64,000 nucleotides of DNA from Campylobacter sp. MIT 12-8780 (GTDB lineage Bacteria; Campylobacterota; Campylobacteria; Campylobacterales; Campylobacteraceae). Under the pieces are notes generated by a model. That model did no database searches. It was not told the DNA's origin and saw nothing but the letters and a program-made list of their open reading frames with translations. Where the stretch lies: positions 16,600-80,599 of the forward strand of contig NZ_QHLL01000009.1 in the NCBI RefSeq assembly GCF_006864535.1. The letters run 5' to 3'. The translations under genes were made by a program, and so were the position numbers. The number at the start of each line of letters is the position of its first letter. The stretch's first letter is position 1. This document shows, piece by piece, positions 45,629 to 53,787 of the stretch.

Positions 45629-46728
45629 ACCTTTCAGTAGGTATAGTAGGCTTACCAAATGTTGGTAAATCCACGACTTTTAATGCCTTAACCAGATCCC
45701 AAAATGCTCAAAGTGCAAATTATCCTTTTTGCACCATAGAGCCAAATAAAGCCCTTGTTAATGTGCCAGATACTAGGCTAAAAGAGCTTGCTAAGATAGT
45801 AAATCCTCAAAAAATCTTGCATTCTGTGATAGAATTTGTAGATATTGCAGGACTTGTAAAAGGAGCGAGCAAGGGCGAGGGCTTGGGTAATAAATTCCTC
45901 TCAAATATAAGAGAAACCGAGGTGATCTTGCACCTTGTGCGTTGCTTTGATGATGGAAATATCACTCATGTTGAAGGCGAGGTTGATCCTATAAGAGATA
46001 TAGAAATCATTCAAACCGAGCTTATCTTAGCTGATATTGAACAACTTAGCAAAAAAATAGAAAGGCTAAACAAAGAAGCAAGGGCAAATGCTAAGGGTGC
46101 AAAAGAAAGCCTAGAGCTTGCTAATGCTTTGTTAGAGCACCTCAATAAAGGCTTAAGTGCAAGCAGTTTTGAAGACAAAGAAAATGAAGTTTTTAAAAGC
46201 CTTAACAAAGAACTTCGCTTGCTTTCAGCCAAAGAAGTGATTTATGGGGCAAATGTTGATGAGGCGAGTTTAAGCAAGGAAAATGCTTATGTAAAGGCTG
46301 TGAAAGAATACGCCAAAACGCATCATCATGAAGTGATCATGTTGTGTGCAAAGATAGAAGAAGAGCTTGTTGGACTAAGTGAAGAAGAAGCAAACGAGCT
46401 TTTAGCATCTTTAGGCGCAAAAGAAAGTGGCTTAAATAGTATCATTAAAATCGCTTTTCATAAACTAGGGCTTATTAATTATTTTACCGCTGGTGAGATA
46501 GAAGTAAGAAGCTGGACTATTTATAAAGGCGATAAAGCCCCAAGAGCAGCAAGCGTTATACACAATGACTTTGAAAAAGGTTTTATCAAGGCTGAAGTGA
46601 TAAGTTATGAGGACTTTATCGCTTGTGGGGGAGAAGCCAAAGCAAAAGAAGCTGGCAAACTTCGCCTTGAAGGCAAGGACTATGTGGTTCAAGATGGCGA
46701 TGTTATGCATTTTCGCTTTAATGTATAG
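45625..46728 (+). CDS. ychF: Redox-regulated ATPase YchF
   Basis: An Obg-family P-loop protein that prefers ATP. G1 is GLPNVGKST (9-17), followed by the switch region FVDIAGLVKGASKGEGLGN. A coiled-coil insert (about 130-200) and a C-terminal TGS domain (RSWTIYKGDKAPRAASVIH, then GKDYVVQDGDVMHFRFNV) complete the 367-aa chain. Last gene of the operon, with a terminator 15 bases after the stop. Confidence 0.95.
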   Translation: MNLSVGIVGLPNVGKSTTFNALTRSQNAQSANYPFCTIEPNKALVNVPDTRLKELAKIVNPQKILHSVIEFVDIAGLVKGASKGEGLGNKFLSNIRETEVILHLVRCFDDGNITHVEGEVDPIRDIEIIQTELILADIEQLSKKIERLNKEARANAKGAKESLELANALLEHLNKGLSASSFEDKENEVFKSLNKELRLLSAKEVIYGANVDEASLSKENAYVKAVKEYAKTHHHEVIMLCAKIEEELVGLSEEEANELLASLGAKESGLNSIIKIAFHKLGLINYFTAGEIEVRSWTIYKGDKAPRAASVIHNDFEKGFIKAEVISYEDFIACGGEAKAKEAGKLRLEGKDYVVQDGDVMHFRFNV

Positions 46729-46742
46729 CTAGAATTTGTTTC

Positions 46743-46781
46743 TCTGGCTTGTAAATTTATAAATTTGGCGAGCCAGATTTT
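46743..46781 (+). terminator. Terminator after ychF
   Basis: TCTGGCT (46743-46749) pairs with AGCCAGA (46771-46777) around an AT-rich loop and is followed by four T. Confidence 0.6.
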
Positions 46782-46856
46782 ACATACTTTAAAAGCTTAT
46801 CTTTTTGTAAATTTGAAAAATATTTTCAAGAAAAGCAAATTTGCATTGACTTTTTG

Positions 46857-46869
46857 TTTTTTTTTTTTT
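46857..46869 (+). repeat. Poly-T tract, 13 T, upstream of a lipoprotein gene
   Basis: Thirteen consecutive T end 36 bases before the lipoprotein start, in the region where a promoter would lie. Poly-A/T tracts of this length can also slip in Campylobacter. Confidence 0.75.
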
Positions 46870-46905
46870 GATAAATTTGAAATCATTTTTTTACAAAGGA
46901 TTTCT

Positions 46906-47382
46906 ATGAAAAGTTTAAAACTTTTAACTTCAACCCTCATCTTAGGTGCTGTGCTTACAGCTTGCTCTTCTGATTCAGACTCTGGAAATTTTAAACCAAA
47001 AAATGAAATTCAAGAAGACATTCTTACATTGTATGTAACTAAAGAAATGGATAAAGCTCAAAAAAACAAAACCTTAAGCTATGAAGAAATAAAAGCAAAA
47101 TACAATATCCCAACAAATGCTAAAATTTGTAAATATGAGAGTATTTCTGGCTATGTATATAACATAGTATTTGCTGATAGTGTAGAAGAATATGAAAATT
47201 TCTTAAAGTCTGGCAAGTATGATAGAATTTATATCCCTATTTTTTACATAAATCATTATGTTATTGGCGGAAAAGAGGGTGAAACAAAAGATTCTTTTAA
47301 AGTTATGGATTATAATAATAAACTTTCATTGCAAGATAATGAATTTTCAGCATCAAAAATCGATCCAAAAACTTGCGAATAA
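46906..47382 (+). CDS. Putative lipoprotein, 158 aa
   Basis: The ATG at 46906 follows AAAGGA and opens a lipoprotein signal, MKSLKLLTSTLILGAVLTAC, with the lipobox LTAC placing the lipidated Cys at residue 20. The longer open frame upstream runs through the poly-T region and is not credible. The mature protein, of about 139 aa, is rich in Lys, Tyr and Asn and contains two more cysteines (KICKYES and KTCE). No family was recognised. It stands alone between the ychF terminator and the flg genes. Confidence 0.78.
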   Translation: MKSLKLLTSTLILGAVLTACSSDSDSGNFKPKNEIQEDILTLYVTKEMDKAQKNKTLSYEEIKAKYNIPTNAKICKYESISGYVYNIVFADSVEEYENFLKSGKYDRIYIPIFYINHYVIGGKEGETKDSFKVMDYNNKLSLQDNEFSASKIDPKTCE

Positions 47383-47389
47383 ACAAAAA

Positions 47390-47412
47390 CAAGAGGCAAA
47401 TTCTGCCTCTTG
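47390..47412. terminator. Stem-loop after the lipoprotein gene
   Basis: CAAGAGGCA-AATTC-TGCCTCTTG is a perfect 9-bp stem with a 5-nt loop, seven bases after the stop. On the plus strand an A run, not a T run, follows, so it may be a weak or bidirectional terminator. Confidence 0.55.
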
Positions 47413-47518
47413 AAAAAATACAACTCTTAAAATTCAGCCATAACACATAAAACAAAAACTATATTTTAAATTTTAAAAAGATACAACAACGCACACAATT
47501 TCTTTAATACTTTTAAAA

Positions 47519-47536
47519 TTGGAACGAAAATTGCTT
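47519..47536 (+). promoter_or_regulatory. Sigma-54 promoter of the flgI operon
   Basis: TTGGAACGAAAATTGCTT carries the invariant GG (47521-47522) and GC (47533-47534) exactly ten bases apart, as sigma-54 requires, 36 bases before the flgI start. FlgR, encoded at 7533-8825, is the expected activator. Confidence 0.8.
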
Positions 47537-47570
47537 TTAAGCTTTTAAATTTAAAGACAAGGAAAGACAA

Positions 47571-48620
47571 ATGAAAGCAGCGTTGATGATACTTGCACTT
47601 TGTATCGCAAGCTTTGCGGTGCAGGTTAAGGATGTGGCAAACACCGTTGGGGTGCGTGATAATCAGCTTATAGGATATGGGCTTGTAGTGGGGTTAAATG
47701 GCAGCGGAGATGGCACAAACTCACAATTTACCATTCAATCCATATCAAATTTACTTCAAGGTATGAATATAAAAGTCAATCCAGACGACATAAAGTCTAA
47801 AAACACCGCAGCTGTTATGGTTACAGCAAAATTACCGGCTTTTGCAAAAAGTGGGGATAAACTTGATATAACCGTTTCTTCTATGGGCGATGCAAAGTCT
47901 TTGCAAGGTGGCACACTTTTGCTTACAGCATTAAGGGGGATAGATGGTGAAATTTATGCTATCGCTCAAGGCGTTGTTTCAACAGGAGGCATTACAGGAG
48001 GAGCTGGCGGACGCGGCGGCAATCACTCTACAAGCGCTTCTGTTTTAGCTGGAGCAAGTGTTGAGCGAGAAATTCCTCAAAATTTCAGTCAAAATGATAA
48101 TCTTACTCTAAGCCTTAAAACAGCAAGCTTTAAAACAGCAAATGATATAGAAAAGGCATTAAATTTCGCTTTTGATAGCGAGATCGCTCAAGCACTTGAT
48201 TCACGCACCATTCGCCTTACAAAACCAGATGAAGTTTCATCGGTTGAATTTATGGCAAGGGTTTTAGAACAAGACATAGACTTTGTGCCAGAAAATAAAG
48301 TCGTTATTGATGAGCGAAGTGGAACTATCATCTCTGGAGTAAATGTCGAGGTTGAGCCTATCTTAATCACGCATAAAGAAATCACCATCAAAATAGAACC
48401 AAACACTCAAGCACCACTAGCAGCAAACGAACTTGATATGAAAGATGGCGGTATCATCGATCCTACATCAAATACCCTAAGGATCAACGCAAATAAAACA
48501 ACCGTAGCAAATGTAGCAAGAATGCTTAATAAACTCGGTGCAAGCCCAAATGATATTATTTCTATCATGCAAAACCTCAAAAGAGCAGGGGCTATTAACG
48601 CTGATTTGGAGGTGATTTGA
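47571..48620 (+). CDS. flgI: Flagellar P-ring protein FlgI
   Basis: FlgI assembles the P ring around the rod in the periplasm. The signal peptide is MKAALMILALCIASFAVQ; the mature part begins VKDVANTVGVRDNQLIGYGL, the family signature. GGAGGRGGNH and the C-terminal segment VANVARMLNKLGASPNDIISI also match. It is 349 aa and is the first gene after the sigma-54 promoter. Confidence 0.96.
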   Translation: MKAALMILALCIASFAVQVKDVANTVGVRDNQLIGYGLVVGLNGSGDGTNSQFTIQSISNLLQGMNIKVNPDDIKSKNTAAVMVTAKLPAFAKSGDKLDITVSSMGDAKSLQGGTLLLTALRGIDGEIYAIAQGVVSTGGITGGAGGRGGNHSTSASVLAGASVEREIPQNFSQNDNLTLSLKTASFKTANDIEKALNFAFDSEIAQALDSRTIRLTKPDEVSSVEFMARVLEQDIDFVPENKVVIDERSGTIISGVNVEVEPILITHKEITIKIEPNTQAPLAANELDMKDGGIIDPTSNTLRINANKTTVANVARMLNKLGASPNDIISIMQNLKRAGAINADLEVI

Positions 48621-48967
48621 TGAAGGTGGATAATTTTATGGCAAGTTTTAATGCTCATACGCCAAATTTATATAGTGCTAACGCGAGCAAGGCTTTTAAA
48701 AATGAGGTTGAGTCGAGCAAAACACAAAGCCAAACACAAGAAGATGTTGAGTTTGATAAGGCTTTAAAGGAGCAAACTGACGCGTTTGAAGCCTTTTTGA
48801 TTAAAACCGTGCTTGATATTTCGATGAAAAATAAGGCTTCGATTTTTGAAAAAGATGCAAGTGATGATATCTATACTTCTATGTATAATGATACCATGAG
48901 TAAGGCTTTAAGTGGTGGAATGGGCTTTTCGCAATTATTGTTTAATTTTTTGAAAGAAAGGGCTTAA
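48620..48967 (+). CDS. flgJ: Rod-binding protein FlgJ (no muramidase domain)
   Basis: A short FlgJ of 115 aa containing only the rod-binding part, as is usual in epsilonproteobacteria; the muramidase half of enteric FlgJ is absent. The conserved segment runs from DAFEAFLIKTVLDISMKNKA to DIYTSMYNDTMSKALS and GGMGFSQLL. The start used is the ATG overlapping the flgI stop (TGATG), preceded by a perfect GGAGGTGA. Confidence 0.88.
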   Translation: MKVDNFMASFNAHTPNLYSANASKAFKNEVESSKTQSQTQEDVEFDKALKEQTDAFEAFLIKTVLDISMKNKASIFEKDASDDIYTSMYNDTMSKALSGGMGFSQLLFNFLKERA

Positions 48968-48990
48968 GTTTTTTCGCATTTAGTCGATCT
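48965..48990 (+). promoter_or_regulatory. Possible sigma-28 (FliA) promoter of flgM
   Basis: TAAG, 16 bases, then CGATCT resembles the Campylobacter sigma-28 pattern (TAA-rich -35 and CGATNT -10) in the 57-bp gap before flgM. flgM of C. jejuni is known to be FliA-dependent; the match here is only partial. Confidence 0.4.
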
Positions 48991-49024
48991 AGCTTGTAGA
49001 AAAGAATACTTAAGGGAGTCTAGG

Positions 49025-49222
49025 ATGATAAATGCGCTTACACAAAGCTTCGTAGGAAGCACGGCGACAAATGTTTCGCAACTAAATAAAGAGTCAAAAA
49101 CAAATGAGACTCAAAAAACGGAAAATGAAAGGCTATCAAAACTAGCCGATCAGATCAAAAAAGGCGAATATAAGCTTGATATGAACGCAACCGCTCAAGC
49201 TATCAGCGATTCGCTACTTTAA
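49025..49222 (+). CDS. flgM: Anti-sigma-28 factor FlgM
   Basis: FlgM holds FliA inactive until filament assembly. The 65-aa protein is short, polar and disordered at the start, with the C-terminal sigma-binding helices ERLSKLADQIKKGEYKLDMN followed by ATAQAISDSLL. An AGGGAG ribosome site lies upstream. Its position between flgJ and flgN-flgK is the expected one. Confidence 0.88.
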   Translation: MINALTQSFVGSTATNVSQLNKESKTNETQKTENERLSKLADQIKKGEYKLDMNATAQAISDSLL

Positions 49223-49225
49223 CAA

Positions 49226-49276
49226 GATCATTTCCCTTTTTTTGAGTTTGGGCTCTAAGAAAGGGAAAAAATGATC
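49226..49276 (+). promoter_or_regulatory. Hairpin covering the flgN ribosome site and start codon
   Basis: GATCATTTCCCTTT (from 49226) is complementary, with a small bulge, to AAAGGGAAAAAATGATC (49260-49276). An inner GAG/CTC stem closes a TTTGGG loop. The AAGGG ribosome site and the ATG of flgN (49271) both lie in the 3' arm, so this structure would block translation initiation unless opened; it could also act as a terminator or attenuator after flgM. Confidence 0.6.
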
Positions 49277-49705
49277 AAGGATTATCTTCGTAAAAGCAAC
49301 GAGCTTTTAGACGAGCTTATCTCTCAAACGCAACTTGATATAGCCAATATCAAAGAAGGAAAACACAAAAGTGTTCCTGAAAGTGTTGAAAACAAAAACC
49401 GACTTATAGCTGAATTTAAGGCTGTGAAAAAACAGCTTGATGATACTCTTATTTCTTTAAGTGATAATGGGAAGAAAAACCTTGCTGAATTGCTTGATGA
49501 GGAGGATAAAGCTGAACTTGGAAATTTTAAAAACAAGCTTGAAAGCCTCCATACTATCAATAAAGAATACGCCAAACTTGTAATCGTTGTAAAAAATTTC
49601 TTTGATGGACTTTTAAACAATATGTTTGATCAAGGAAGTGGAACGAATAATGCTTATACAAATTCAAAGACAGATGTAGCTTCTCTTTTTAAGCTCAATG
49701 TATAA
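49271..49705 (+). CDS. flgN: Flagellar chaperone FlgN-like protein
   Basis: A 144-aa, mostly helical protein placed directly before flgK, where FlgN (the export chaperone for FlgK and FlgL) is found. The sequence is weakly conserved, as usual for these chaperones; long helices such as NELLDELISQTQLDIANIKE and NKEYAKLVIVVKNFFDGLLN are consistent. Identification relies mainly on context. Confidence 0.75.
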   Translation: MIKDYLRKSNELLDELISQTQLDIANIKEGKHKSVPESVENKNRLIAEFKAVKKQLDDTLISLSDNGKKNLAELLDEEDKAELGNFKNKLESLHTINKEYAKLVIVVKNFFDGLLNNMFDQGSGTNNAYTNSKTDVASLFKLNV

Positions 49706-49715
49706 AGGATAAATC

Positions 49716-51548
49716 ATGAGTATATTTGCTACTTTAAATAAGGGTGTTACAGGATTAAAAGCCTCAGAAATTCAAATCGCTACTGCAGGAAACAACATCT
49801 CAAATACCAACAGCACTTTTTATACGCGTCAAAGAGTGATACAAACGACTGCTGGGCATTATAATGTGCAAGGTGGCTTAGAAATCGGTATGGGGACAAA
49901 TGTCGAAACCATAGTTAGACTCCACGATGAATACTCTTATAGCAAGCTAAAAGATGCAAGCACACAGCTTGAATTTACAAACTATATGAAAACGAAGCTT
50001 GAAGAGATAGCCAAGCGCTTTCCGGATATACAAACAAATGGTATTTTAGCGGATTTAGAAGCATATAATCAAGCATGGAATGATCTTTCTTCAGCTCCAA
50101 ATGATGGTGCGGTTAAAGAAAATTTAGTCAAAGTTGCTCAAAGTTTTACAGAGCATTTAAATAGCACTTATAAAGATATGCTTAAGATCGAGCAAACCAT
50201 AAATGATGAGATTAAACTTACGGTTGATGAGATTAATTCTATAGGCGAAGAAATCGCTAATATCAACAAGCAAATCGCCAAACAAGAAGTGCTTGATACA
50301 GATCACGCAAACGAACTTAGAGACAAGCGAGATGAACTTGAACTTACACTTTCAAAACTTGTTGATGGTGTGGCAACGAAGACGATTATGGGACAAAGCA
50401 GCCAGCTTGAATCAACCATGACAGATGGGGGCAAATACTATAATCTTACCTTGCACGGACATGTGATCGTAAATGGCTCAAATTTCGTTCCATTGAAAAT
50501 CATCACAGATGAAGTTAGCGGAAGTCATAAAATCGTCTATGAAACAACTGATGAAAGGATTACTGATCTTACGACAAGAATTTCAGGCGGTAAGCTAGGC
50601 GCACAGCTTGAGCTTCGAGGAAGAACTTATATCAAAGATGAGCAACGTTATGATGGTGGTATGATTCAAGAATATAAAGATATGATGAATACTTTCACAA
50701 AAACACTCATTACACAAACAAATAATATCTACGCTTCATCAGCAAAAAGTTCTCTAAGCTCAGATACCCTGCCTCATCTTGATAATAATACAAGTTTAAT
50801 AAGTTATGATAAAAACATACAAATAGGCACTTTTGATTTGGTGTTGTATGATGATAAGGGCAATAAAGTCAATACTAAAACTATTACCATAGATGTTAAT
50901 ACAACTATGCAAGATATTGTCAATCAAATCAATTCAAACACCGATGATAATGCAAATAACAATGGACTTGATGATATAGATGATTATCTAAGAGCGACTT
51001 TTAATTATGATACTCGAAGCGAATCTGGACTTTTTCAAATCAATCTTATCAATCCAAACTATAAAATCGCCATAGAAGATAAAGGCACAAATTTCAGTGG
51101 CTCTTTAAATATAGGTGGTTTTTTCAGTGGCTCAAGCGCAAGTGATATTCGTGTAAAAACAGAATACCTAAGCGATCCAAGCAAGCTTAGAGCAAGCTAT
51201 AATGGTGCTGATGGGGGCAATGAAGTAGCAAATGCCTTACAACAACTTCAGTATGATGAGGTAAATTTTTACAATGAAGATGGCACTATAGTCAAAAAGT
51301 CTTTGGACGGATACTACCGCCTTTTTACAGGAAAAATCGCAACTGATGGCGAGACAAACAACAACACTCACGCTACAAATACGACTTTGTATAATTCTGT
51401 GTATGAAGAATTTCAGTCTTTAAATGGCGTTAATACAAACGAAGAATTAGCAGCTCTTATTCAATATCAAGCAAGCTATGGAGCGGCTTCAAAAGTCGTT
51501 ACTACCGTCGATCAAATGCTTGATACCTTGCTTGGACTTAAGTCATAA
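49716..51548 (+). CDS. flgK: Flagellar hook-filament junction protein FlgK
   Basis: FlgK (HAP1) joins hook and filament. The 610-aa protein has the N-terminal axial motif SIFATLNKGVTGLKASEIQI followed by GNNISNTNS, and the C-terminal helix ALIQYQASYGAASKVVTTVD plus QMLDTLLGL. The variable middle domain carries Asn-rich strands. An AAGGAT ribosome site lies upstream. Confidence 0.94.
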   Translation: MSIFATLNKGVTGLKASEIQIATAGNNISNTNSTFYTRQRVIQTTAGHYNVQGGLEIGMGTNVETIVRLHDEYSYSKLKDASTQLEFTNYMKTKLEEIAKRFPDIQTNGILADLEAYNQAWNDLSSAPNDGAVKENLVKVAQSFTEHLNSTYKDMLKIEQTINDEIKLTVDEINSIGEEIANINKQIAKQEVLDTDHANELRDKRDELELTLSKLVDGVATKTIMGQSSQLESTMTDGGKYYNLTLHGHVIVNGSNFVPLKIITDEVSGSHKIVYETTDERITDLTTRISGGKLGAQLELRGRTYIKDEQRYDGGMIQEYKDMMNTFTKTLITQTNNIYASSAKSSLSSDTLPHLDNNTSLISYDKNIQIGTFDLVLYDDKGNKVNTKTITIDVNTTMQDIVNQINSNTDDNANNNGLDDIDDYLRATFNYDTRSESGLFQINLINPNYKIAIEDKGTNFSGSLNIGGFFSGSSASDIRVKTEYLSDPSKLRASYNGADGGNEVANALQQLQYDEVNFYNEDGTIVKKSLDGYYRLFTGKIATDGETNNNTHATNTTLYNSVYEEFQSLNGVNTNEELAALIQYQASYGAASKVVTTVDQMLDTLLGLKS

Positions 51549-52301
51549 GTGCTTGCTTTAAAGAAAAGGCTAGAACACTTTGCGCGTGAGAAAAACACGC
51601 TTGAAGCTCTAGCTCTTGCTCCTGATCCTTTGCAGATTGCTAAAGTTCATCAAGATGAGCTTATAAGTCTTATCTGTGCTTTATTTGCGTATGGCAATGC
51701 TAAAAATATAGTGAATTTCTTGCAAAAACTTGATTTTTCCGTGCTAAAACTTGATGAAAAGGCGATAAAAAGCTATTTTTCACAAGCTAAACTTAAATAT
51801 CGCTTTGAAAACAGCAAGGATATAGAGCAAATTTTCATTACCCTAAGACGTTTCGTGCAAAAATACACACTTAAGGATTTTTTCACAAAAAACTATCAAG
51901 AAAAAGGCATGATATACGCACTTAAAGCATTTATTGATGAAATTTATCGTTTGAATCCATATAGAAGTTATGGCTATGAGTTTTTCTTTTCAAAGTCTTT
52001 TTTAAACGAACCAAAATCACCCTTAAAACGTTACAATATGTATCTTCGCTGGATGGTGCGAAAAGATGCCTTAGATATGGGGCTTTTTGATGAAATCAAA
52101 GCTAAGGATTTGTTTATCCCGCTTGATACACATACGCACAAAGTCGCTTTAAAACTAAAACTTATGCAAAGAAAAAATTATGATTTTAAAGCCGTGCTCG
52201 AGCTTACTCAAAATTTGCGTCAATTTGATCCAAACGATCCTATAAAATACGACTTTGCACTCTATCGCTTGGGACAAAGTAGAGAGTATATGAGTTTGTA
52301 A
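51549..52301 (+). CDS. TIGR02757-type conserved protein
   Basis: A 250-aa conserved protein of unknown function found after flgK in Campylobacter. It starts with GTG immediately after the flgK stop, so the flg operon continues into it. The C-terminal part contains the family block PLDTHTHKVALKLKL and FDPNDPIKYDFALYRLG. The helical, base-excision-glycosylase-like character suggests a nucleic-acid role, but this is conjecture. Convergent with the glycosylation locus, 12 bp away. Confidence 0.8.
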   Translation: MLALKKRLEHFAREKNTLEALALAPDPLQIAKVHQDELISLICALFAYGNAKNIVNFLQKLDFSVLKLDEKAIKSYFSQAKLKYRFENSKDIEQIFITLRRFVQKYTLKDFFTKNYQEKGMIYALKAFIDEIYRLNPYRSYGYEFFFSKSFLNEPKSPLKRYNMYLRWMVRKDALDMGLFDEIKAKDLFIPLDTHTHKVALKLKLMQRKNYDFKAVLELTQNLRQFDPNDPIKYDFALYRLGQSREYMSL

Positions 52302-52313
52302 AACTTATATATT

Positions 52314-53771
52314 TTATTTATTTAGCTTATTTCGTCTTAATTTTTTTATCCTAGGCACATCGATAAAAATGAATTTGATAAGCCCCCCCCCCTTCCAGCG
52401 ATTATTATAAGCTTTAATAAAAGCTTCACCAAGTTTATATGATAAATGTTCTTTAAGTTTTAAAGCTTCTTTATAGTCTGCATAAGTTTCAAGTGGAGGA
52501 AGTTTTAAGCTTGGATTGTTTTTTATTTTTTCTTGATAAATTCTTTGTTCTTCTTTATGTTTATCTTTGATATAAGATAATACATAAGGCATTCTTATAT
52601 ATCCAAGTAAAGATTTTGAATTTTCTATCATCACCATGCCCATTTTATATGAAAGATGATTATAAATTCTTTGTTTTGCACCTGTTCTTATCAGCAATTC
52701 TTGTGCAAGTTTTTGTTCTGTATGTTTATTTATGGTAAGTAAATTGATCTTTTCTTGTTCTAACTTTTTCTTTTCTTGGGCGAGTTTTTGTAATTTGTAA
52801 GCAAAATCTACATTAAGCTTGATTTTTTCATCTAAAAGTTCTTCTTTGAAAACAGGTGTTTTAGAAGCCATCTCCCACCACAAATCAAGATAGTTGTTAT
52901 AATAAAATATGCTATCAGCATAGCCTCCACGAAAATTCATATAATCATAAAGCTGTAGCCAAGGCTTAGGACGTATATAATGAATGATTTTTACTCTTTG
53001 TTTAAACTGCTTGAAATCCTCGTAAGCAAAGATATCTTTTTTATCTGAATCATGAGTTTGAAGCCAATAATTATAATATATTGGAATTTTTAAAGTATCA
53101 TTAGCACATATTGCATTAAATATATCTTGATCGGAGTAAATTTTTCTATTGGGATTTTTAGCAAATTCTAAGCATTTTTGCTTTAAAGTTCTTGCATTCC
53201 AGTGTTTGAGATTAAAATAAATAAAACCAGAATTTATGCTAAGATTGTTTGTATTATTTTCAAATATATAAGCTGTTATTAAGCTTTTATCTTTAAAATC
53301 AAGGCTAAAAAGCATTCTTATGTCTTTCATTACAAGCATATCAGCGTCGATAAAAAGGCAGGTTTGAGCTGATACAAAATCACCCACAAGTAAATTATAA
53401 TATGCTGCATAGCAATTTTTCCATTTTGGCACTTTAAGTTCTTCTTCAAAAAGTTTATCATCAACAAGATGAATTTCAAGCTCGCAAGGATATATTTTGT
53501 TTAATTCATCAATGCAATTTTTAAGCTTTGCTCTTGAATGCTCACTGATGGCATTGATGATGATATGAAAAACATAGCCTTCTTTTTGCTCAAGCTGACT
53601 TAAGCTTTCATAGTCCAATCTTGCATAATTTTCAAGCTCTTTATCTAAGGCTAAATGAGTAAAAAAATCCTTAAAAACAAGAGTAGTATCAGTATGTTTA
53701 ACTATGCTTGTCATAGTAACAGCACAATATTTAATGTATTTTTCATCTATGGTAAAAGCGATGTGAAACAT
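52314..53771 (-). CDS. Phase-variable GT8-type glycosyltransferase (in frame)
   Basis: The start at 53771 has GGAGAAC upstream and gives MFHIAFTIDEKYIKYCAVTM, the typical beginning; 485 aa. Residues about 1-270 form a GT8 (LgtC-like) domain with the metal-binding DAD (142-144) in LFIDADMLV. A charged coil (about 310-345) leads to two copies of a tail module, HLSYKMGMVMIEN and HLSYKLGEAFIKAYNNRW. A G10 tract in the second copy encodes KGGG and keeps the frame open to the end; one G more or fewer replaces the last 23 residues with 10-12 unrelated ones. Confidence 0.85.
   Translation of the reverse strand: MFHIAFTIDEKYIKYCAVTMTSIVKHTDTTLVFKDFFTHLALDKELENYARLDYESLSQLEQKEGYVFHIIINAISEHSRAKLKNCIDELNKIYPCELEIHLVDDKLFEEELKVPKWKNCYAAYYNLLVGDFVSAQTCLFIDADMLVMKDIRMLFSLDFKDKSLITAYIFENNTNNLSINSGFIYFNLKHWNARTLKQKCLEFAKNPNRKIYSDQDIFNAICANDTLKIPIYYNYWLQTHDSDKKDIFAYEDFKQFKQRVKIIHYIRPKPWLQLYDYMNFRGGYADSIFYYNNYLDLWWEMASKTPVFKEELLDEKIKLNVDFAYKLQKLAQEKKKLEQEKINLLTINKHTEQKLAQELLIRTGAKQRIYNHLSYKMGMVMIENSKSLLGYIRMPYVLSYIKDKHKEEQRIYQEKIKNNPSLKLPPLETYADYKEALKLKEHLSYKLGEAFIKAYNNRWKGGGLIKFIFIDVPRIKKLRRNKLNK
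52383..52392 (-). repeat. Poly-C/G tract, 10 nt, in the GT8 gene
   Basis: Ten G on the coding strand, in AAG-GGG-GGG-GGG-CTT, encode Lys-Gly-Gly-Gly-Leu. Slippage changes only the basic C-terminal tail. Confidence 0.9.
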
Positions 53772-53787
53772 TTGTTCTCCTTTAAAT

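Noticed and set aside
46765..47382. 205-aa reading of the lipoprotein gene
   Set aside because: The upstream 47 codons run through an AT-rich region with a 13-T tract; the ATG at 46906 has a ribosome site and a textbook lipoprotein signal.
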